A DNA stretch of 64,000 nucleotides, from NCBI RefSeq assembly GCF_000801315.1, contig NZ_CP010054.1:1612001-1676000 (forward strand), written 5' to 3'. The position numbers and the translations under genes are program-made. This document shows, in pieces, positions 60,511-64,000 of this stretch. The notes beneath the pieces are model-generated. The model worked only from the letters and a program-made list of their open reading frames with translations. It was not told the origin of the DNA and did not search any database. The number at the start of each line of letters is the position of its first letter. Position 1 is the first letter of the stretch. This DNA comes from Hymenobacter sp. DG25B (GTDB lineage: Bacteria; Bacteroidota; Bacteroidia; Cytophagales; Hymenobacteraceae).

Positions 60511-61035
60511 TTATTCACTCTGCGAAGCAGCTAAAGCAGAAGCAGCAACTCCCACCACCTGGCTGCGCCGTTCCATGAGCACCGTATCCCGCCACACGCC
60601 GTGCAGCTGGCCAATCCGCTCCCGGTAGCCCACTGTCCGGAACCCCACCGACTCGTGCAGGCGCAGGCTGGCGTTGTTCTCCCGAAAAATGCCCGCCTGT
60701 AGCGTCCAGATGCCGTTTTTCTCCGATTCCTGGATGAGTGCGCGCAGCAGCTGACGGCCCACCCCTTGCCCGCGGGCTTCATCGGCCACATAAATGCTAA
60801 CCTCAGCCACGCCCCCATACACGCACCTGCCTGATACCGGCGACAGCGCCGCCCAGGCCAGCACCTGCCCATCATCGAACAAGGCTGCCAGGCGGCTATG
60901 CTGCAGGTGGCCGGCATCCCAATCGGCCCAGGCGGGCGCCTGGGTGGTAAAGGTGGCATTGCCGGTATCCATGCCAGCCTGGTAAATAGCCTGGCCAGCC
61001 GGCCAGTGCGCTTCGATAAGGGATTTGATCAGCAT
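60511..61035 (-). CDS. arsN: ArsN/PAT-like GNAT acetyltransferase
   Basis: The 174-residue protein resembles phosphinothricin acetyltransferases, with YVADEARGQGVGRQLLRALI (acetyl-CoA binding), RENNASLRLHESVGFRTVGY and the VLMERR tail. ArsN1 members of this group acetylate the arsenic-containing amino acid arsinothricin as well as phosphinothricin. Presence in an arsenic operon fits that role, though the substrate is inferred from context. It follows arsI by 83 bases. Confidence 0.8.
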   Translation of the reverse strand: MLIKSLIEAHWPAGQAIYQAGMDTGNATFTTQAPAWADWDAGHLQHSRLAALFDDGQVLAWAALSPVSGRCVYGGVAEVSIYVADEARGQGVGRQLLRALIQESEKNGIWTLQAGIFRENNASLRLHESVGFRTVGYRERIGQLHGVWRDTVLMERRSQVVGVAASALAASQSE

Positions 61036-61118
61036 AAGGATAGAAGAGAAACTAAAGCCGCGGGCGCTTGAAAAACGCCCGCGACCTTATCGGAAAATCA
61101 TCAGCAGCAAACCAAATG

Positions 61119-61685
61119 TTAGGCGCAGCCGCAGCTGGTGGAGCAGGCGCTGGCGGCCACGGGCTCGGGCGTGATGGTAAAGGCCATGGGCGCAGTGGTC
61201 AGCACTTCCTCCGCAACGGCCTGCTTTGCCGCGGGCGCAATGCAGCACTGTGTGCTTTCGCTGGCCTGGTCGTACTCGGCCTGGTAGCGTGGGTCGTTAA
61301 ACTCGGCGTCTTCGTGGAAGTAGTACACTTCCCACTCCACGCCGTCGGGGTCGTTTACCCAAAATTTATCCTGCTTGGCGTAGCAGCAGCTGGTGCCTAC
61401 TTCTTCGCGGTTTACCAGGCCAGCCTCGCGGGCCACGGCCAGGCGGTGCTCCAGCTCTGCCACGGTTTCTACCTGAAAGCCCAGGTGCCCGAAGTGGCTC
61501 TGCACCCGCTGGGGGTTTTCTACGAAGGAGATGATGAGGGAAGGCTGCTCCAGTATATACTTGGCGTAGCCCGGCTTAATCTTGGTGGCGGGCTGCCCAA
61601 AGAAAGCCGTGTAGAAGTTGACGGTGGCCGTGAGGTTGGAAACGTACAACGACACGTGCATGCGGGGGAAAGGGGTAGTTTTCAT
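61119..61685 (-). CDS. arsI: ArsI/CadI-family VOC dioxygenase (C-As lyase) with Cys-rich tail
   Basis: ArsI is an Fe(II)-dependent ring-cleaving-type dioxygenase that demethylates methylarsenite to arsenite. The 188-residue protein has the VOC fold with metal ligands in HVSLYVSNL, QSHFGHLGFQV and GVEWEVYYF, and the vicinal Cys pair GTSCCYAKQDKFW that binds the trivalent arsenical. After the catalytic domain it has an extra C-terminal tail, with CC at STQCCIAP and the end CSTSCGCA. The tail resembles the end of ArsR encoded upstream. The ATG at 61685 is well placed; the longer frame is non-coding. Confidence 0.93.
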   Translation of the reverse strand: MKTTPFPRMHVSLYVSNLTATVNFYTAFFGQPATKIKPGYAKYILEQPSLIISFVENPQRVQSHFGHLGFQVETVAELEHRLAVAREAGLVNREEVGTSCCYAKQDKFWVNDPDGVEWEVYYFHEDAEFNDPRYQAEYDQASESTQCCIAPAAKQAVAEEVLTTAPMAFTITPEPVAASACSTSCGCA

Positions 61686-61750
61686 AGTCAGAAAGGGTAG
61701 CGAGGGGATGGAAGAAAGAAGGGAAAAGGAGGGAAGAAAGCGGCTGGAAA

Positions 61751-62101
61751 TCAGCAGGCGCAGCCGGTGGGGGAGCAGGCAGCAGCAGGGGAGGCCGCTA
61801 CCTGGAAAAAGGCGGCAAACTGCTGCTGCACTTCCTGAAACAGCTCGGTATTCAGGCAGTAGCACACCGTCAGGCCATCAATGTCGCCCTTAATCAGGCC
61901 CACGGCTTTCAGCTCCTGCAGATGCTGGGAAACGGTGGTGCGGCTAAGCGGAAGCTCGGCGGCAATGTCGCCGGAAATACAGGTTTGGCGGGCGGCCAGC
62001 AGCTCGATAATGGCTACCCGCGCCGGGTGCGCCAGGGCCTTGGCCAGGCGGGCCAGCTGCTGCTGGCCTTCAGTAAATCCGGTGAGTTTGGCGTAGGTCA
62101 T
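61751..62101 (-). CDS. arsR: ArsR-family repressor with Cys-rich C-terminus
   Basis: The 116-residue winged-helix repressor should release its operator on binding arsenite. It has the helix-turn-helix [22 protein letters not shown] and a dimerisation end helix. Cysteines are at QTCISG (alpha3 region, as in classical ArsR but single), VCYC, and the tail CSPTGCAC. The standard E. coli metal box (ELCVCDLC) is absent, so the inducer site probably uses other Cys residues, perhaps the tail. I use the ATG at 62101. It starts the operon. Confidence 0.93.
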   Translation of the reverse strand: MTYAKLTGFTEGQQQLARLAKALAHPARVAIIELLAARQTCISGDIAAELPLSRTTVSQHLQELKAVGLIKGDIDGLTVCYCLNTELFQEVQQQFAAFFQVAASPAAACSPTGCAC

Positions 62102-62116
62102 GGGTGGCTTGTGAAG

Positions 62117-62138
62117 TATGACGTAAACATACGTCATA
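62117..62138. promoter_or_regulatory. ArsR operator (inverted repeat)
   Basis: TATGACGT (62117-62124) and ACGTCATA (62131-62138) are perfect 8-base arms with a 6-base spacer, 16 bases upstream of the arsR ATG. The symmetry, position and overlap with the predicted -7 box are those of an ArsR-type operator. Confidence 0.8.
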
Positions 62139-62155
62139 AGGAAAGCCAATGTCAA
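62124..62155 (-). promoter_or_regulatory. Promoter of the arsenic operon
   Basis: On the minus strand TTGA (62155-62152) is followed after 20 bases by TATGTTTA (62131-62124), near the Bacteroidota TTTG-N19-21-TAnnTTTG consensus. The -7 box lies inside the ArsR operator, so a bound repressor would block it. Confidence 0.65.
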
Positions 62156-62187
62156 GTATTCGATAAAATAAATATTACGGTAAAAAC

Positions 62188-62223
62188 AAAAAACCCGCTT
62201 TGTATAGCACAGAGCGGGTTTTT
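62188..62223 (-). terminator. Terminator after the disordered-protein gene at 62243
   Basis: AAAAAACCCGCTTTGT and ACAGAGCGGGTTTTT form a long stem with a short AT loop and one mismatch. Confidence 0.87.
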
Positions 62224-62242
62224 GGAAACGAAAAATTCGGGT

Positions 62243-62500
62243 TTATCGGTTGTTGTCGTCGATGGGGTTGTTGAAGCCCGGGTCGCGCAGCTCGTCTACC
62301 TGGCTTTCCTCCGGGTCGGGGCCGGTGGTGGGGGTATCGGGCTGGCCGGAAGTGGCGGCGTCCAGCATATCGGAAGTGTCCAGGGTGCCTTCCTCGTCGC
62401 GCTTGTAGTTATACAGCTCGTCGTGGTGGCGCTGCTGCTCGGGTGTCATTTTACCTTTGCCGGCGGCATCGTCGGCGGCGGTGTTCTTGGATGTGGCCAT
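62243..62500 (-). CDS. Small acidic disordered protein, function unknown
   Basis: The 85-residue product has no signal or membrane segment. It is rich in Asp, Glu, Asn, Pro and Thr with almost no hydrophobic core (EEGTLDTSDM, DPEESQVDELRDP, NNPIDDNNR) and should be disordered. It resembles the small hydrophilic stress proteins of some Bacteroidota, but no family is recognised. It lies 25 bases after the next hydrophilic gene on the same strand. Confidence 0.65.
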   Translation of the reverse strand: MATSKNTAADDAAGKGKMTPEQQRHHDELYNYKRDEEGTLDTSDMLDAATSGQPDTPTTGPDPEESQVDELRDPGFNNPIDDNNR

Positions 62501-62525
62501 GGGAATAGGGAGGAGAGAGAATTAA

Positions 62526-62987
62526 TTACACGTTCTGGTCCAGGCGACTGGGCTCGTCCTCGGAGCCATTGCTGCGGTTGGCGGGCTCCCGGGTTTCCCA
62601 GTTGCGGGTGCCGCTGCCGTAGCGCGGGTCGTCCTCTTTGTAGGACTCGCGGCGCTCCGCGCTTTCTGCGTTGTGCGCGGCTTTCACCTCACCGGTAGCC
62701 AGGTTTTGCGGGGCGCTGCCGCGCTGCTCCGGCGCCGGGGTAGAGGGGGCAGCTACGCCGCCGGGTACGCCCTCAGCCGGCAATGCCTGCTCAGGGGCGC
62801 CAAACTCGCCGTAGGTGGGCGTGGTGGCGGAGGTATTGGGTACGGTGGCGCTCTGGCCGGCTACGCCGGTAGTAGACTGCTCCGGCGCATTGGTTCCTTT
62901 ACGAATATTATCGGGCTGGCGGTCCTTGCGGAATTCGCTGAACTCGTCCGGATTGTCGTTGCTGCCGTCGTTGGGGTTGATGTGCAT
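62526..62987 (-). CDS. Hydrophilic disordered protein, function unknown
   Basis: The 153-residue product is Ala/Pro/Ser/Asn-rich and charged, with no hydrophobic core (NPNDGSNDNPDEFSEFRKDR ... NGSEDEPSRLDQNV). It has several Gly/Pro repeats and no signal peptide. I take the ATG at 62987 (MHINPNDGSN); the longer frame to 63464 is antisense to the small GNAT gene. It is directly upstream of the acidic protein gene and may share its transcript; the two may be functional partners, which is inference. Confidence 0.6.
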   Translation of the reverse strand: MHINPNDGSNDNPDEFSEFRKDRQPDNIRKGTNAPEQSTTGVAGQSATVPNTSATTPTYGEFGAPEQALPAEGVPGGVAAPSTPAPEQRGSAPQNLATGEVKAAHNAESAERRESYKEDDPRYGSGTRNWETREPANRSNGSEDEPSRLDQNV

Positions 62988-63155
62988 GGGAATACAAACT
63001 TGGAGTAGAGATGGACAAACACAGGGCGGCAAGCGCCCTTGCTTAAGCCATACGTAAACCGGCGGGCTTGTGGCTACGCTTCGCCAAAATCCCGAACCAG
63101 GCGTATAACCCGGAGCGGCGCTTTCCCGGCCGCCCCATGCCTTTATTTTACGCTT

Positions 63156-63446
63156 ATGCCGCACCCCAACCCTCCAATTCAGCACAACCAGGAAGACCAG
63201 GAATTCACTGCCCTGGTAAATGGCTGCAACGCCGAACTGGCCTACAGCCTGCCCGCCGCGCAGGTCATCGACTTTACCCACACCTTTGTGGATGAAGAGC
63301 TGCGGGGCCAGAAAATAGCCGACTGCCTGGCTCAGGAAGCCCTGCAGTACGCGCGGGCCAACCAGCTGCGCGTAACGGCCAGCTGCTCTTTTATGCAGGC
63401 CTACCTGCACAAACACCACGAGGAGTACGCCGATATATTGGCGTAA
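63156..63446 (+). CDS. Small GNAT-type N-acetyltransferase (YjdJ-like)
   Basis: The 96-residue protein is a compact GNAT of the YjdJ/Gcnat group. It has a ligand-binding strand DFTHTFVDEELRGQKIADCL (the acetyl-CoA loop EELRGQKIA) and the end SCSFMQAYLHKHHEEYADIL, where the family has Tyr and His. It lacks the N-terminal extra strands of larger GNATs. The substrate is unknown. The ATG at 63156 fits the family length. Confidence 0.85.
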   Translation: MPHPNPPIQHNQEDQEFTALVNGCNAELAYSLPAAQVIDFTHTFVDEELRGQKIADCLAQEALQYARANQLRVTASCSFMQAYLHKHHEEYADILA

Positions 63447-63460
63447 TCCTCCATCAAAAG

Positions 63461-63507
63461 ACATAAAAAAGCCCGCGGCAGCAGAGCGCCGCGGGCTTTT
63501 TTATGTC
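63461..63507. terminator. Bidirectional terminator
   Basis: ACATAAAAAAGCCCGCGGC and GCCGCGGGCTTTTTTATGT are perfect 19-base arms around an 8-9 base loop. It separates the GNAT gene from the convergent fasciclin gene. Confidence 0.95.
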
Positions 63508-63519
63508 TTGCAGTCAGGC

Positions 63520-64000
63520 TTAGCGAGTCGGCATCAGCACGGTATCCACTACGTGGGTCACGCCATTGCTGGAAACCACGTTCGGGATGGTGACGTTGGC
63601 CATGCCGCCTTTGGCATCATGAATCATGACCATATCCCCGTTGCGGTGCACGGTCAGGGTTTCGCCTTCTACGGTGGTCAGTACCTGCCCGTCTTTCAGG
63701 TCGGCGGCCATCAGGCGGCCGGGCACTACGTGGTAGGTGAGAATGGTGCTCAGCTTTTCTTTGTTGGCGGGCATAAGCAAGGTATTTACGGTGCCGGCGG
63801 GCAGCTTATCAAAAGCGGCGTTGGTGGGGGCAAATACGGTGAATGGGCCGGGGCCCTGCAGCGTGGAAACCAGGTCGGCGGCTTTCACGGCCGCTACCAG
63901 CGTGGAGTGCTCATTGGAGGCGGAGGCATTCATCACAATGTCCTTATTGGGCATCATCATGGCACCGCCCACCATCACGCCGGCCGCGTTGCCGGAGGTA
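63520..64000 (-). CDS. Fasciclin-domain protein (5' end outside window)
   Basis: This is the C-terminal part of a secreted or surface fasciclin (FAS1) protein; the frame is open across the right edge, so the N-terminus and any signal peptide are not visible. About 160 codons are present. The FAS1 domain is clear: STLVAAVKAADLVSTLQ, FTVFAPTNAAFDKLPAG, YHVVPGRLMAADL, and the end VIDTVL-type motif GVTHVVDTVLMP. Such domains act in adhesion or matrix binding. The terminator just downstream marks the 3' end. Confidence 0.92.
   Translation of the reverse strand, partial: TSGNAAGVMVGGAMMMPNKDIVMNASASNEHSTLVAAVKAADLVSTLQGPGPFTVFAPTNAAFDKLPAGTVNTLLMPANKEKLSTILTYHVVPGRLMAADLKDGQVLTTVEGETLTVHRNGDMVMIHDAKGGMANVTIPNVVSSNGVTHVVDTVLMPTR

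Overview
The window looks like a chromosomal segment of a GC-rich Bacteroidota bacterium, most likely Hymenobacteraceae (Hymenobacter or a close relative). The evidence is three proteins with type IX secretion sorting domains, one gliding-motility-type C-terminal domain, a three-subunit Bacteroidota-type succinate dehydrogenase, a near absence of Shine-Dalgarno sites, and promoters of the form TTTG-N19-21-TAnnTTTG. I see no rRNA, intact tRNA, CRISPR array, transposase or prophage.

Layout. 1-6.3 kb: the end of the dcw cluster (murG partial, murC, ftsQ, ftsA, ftsZ), which makes lipid II precursors and the division ring. 6.4-10.3 kb: two small basic secreted proteins, then an envelope protein with a response regulator and sensor kinase in one operon. 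10.3-13.6 kb: a small lipoprotein, a three-gene envelope cluster with Cys motifs (outer-membrane protein, MbnP-like lipoprotein, CNGKC protein) that may handle a metal, and an FMN reductase. 13.7-17.4 kb: sdhCAB. 17.6-26.2 kb: a very large secreted protein, fabD, a Ca/Na exchanger, folK, a hydrolase, polyprenyl diphosphate synthase and a zinc-ribbon protein. 26.6-31.4 kb: galM-galK-galT followed by a cytochrome P450. 31.4-41.4 kb: MBL-fold hydrolase, GNAT, universal stress protein, thioredoxin-like lipoprotein, aconitase, cupin and membrane proteins. 41.5-43.3 kb: umuD-umuC with a palindromic operator candidate. 43.3-50.2 kb: secreted S8 protease, paaN and small envelope proteins. 50.2-57.3 kb: a frameshifted DAACS symporter gene and two paralogous T9SS cargo proteins that share not only their C-terminal domains but also their roughly 500-base upstream leaders. 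57.3-62.2 kb: an eight-gene arsenic operon (arsR, arsI, arsN-like acetyltransferase, DUF2255, acr3, GDCCVxC protein, arsC, universal stress protein) under a palindromic ArsR operator. 62.2-64 kb: two disordered hydrophilic proteins, a small GNAT, and a fasciclin-domain protein cut by the right edge.

The most interesting material is in the arsenic operon, where ArsR and ArsI end in similar Cys-rich tails and a third member also ends in vicinal cysteines. Next come the duplicated T9SS gene plus leader pair, the single-base frameshift in the symporter, and a set of intergenic hairpins made of stuttering short words (ftsA-ftsZ, sdhA-sdhB, and 49.5 kb). All functional calls rest on reading motifs by eye; no database search was run.
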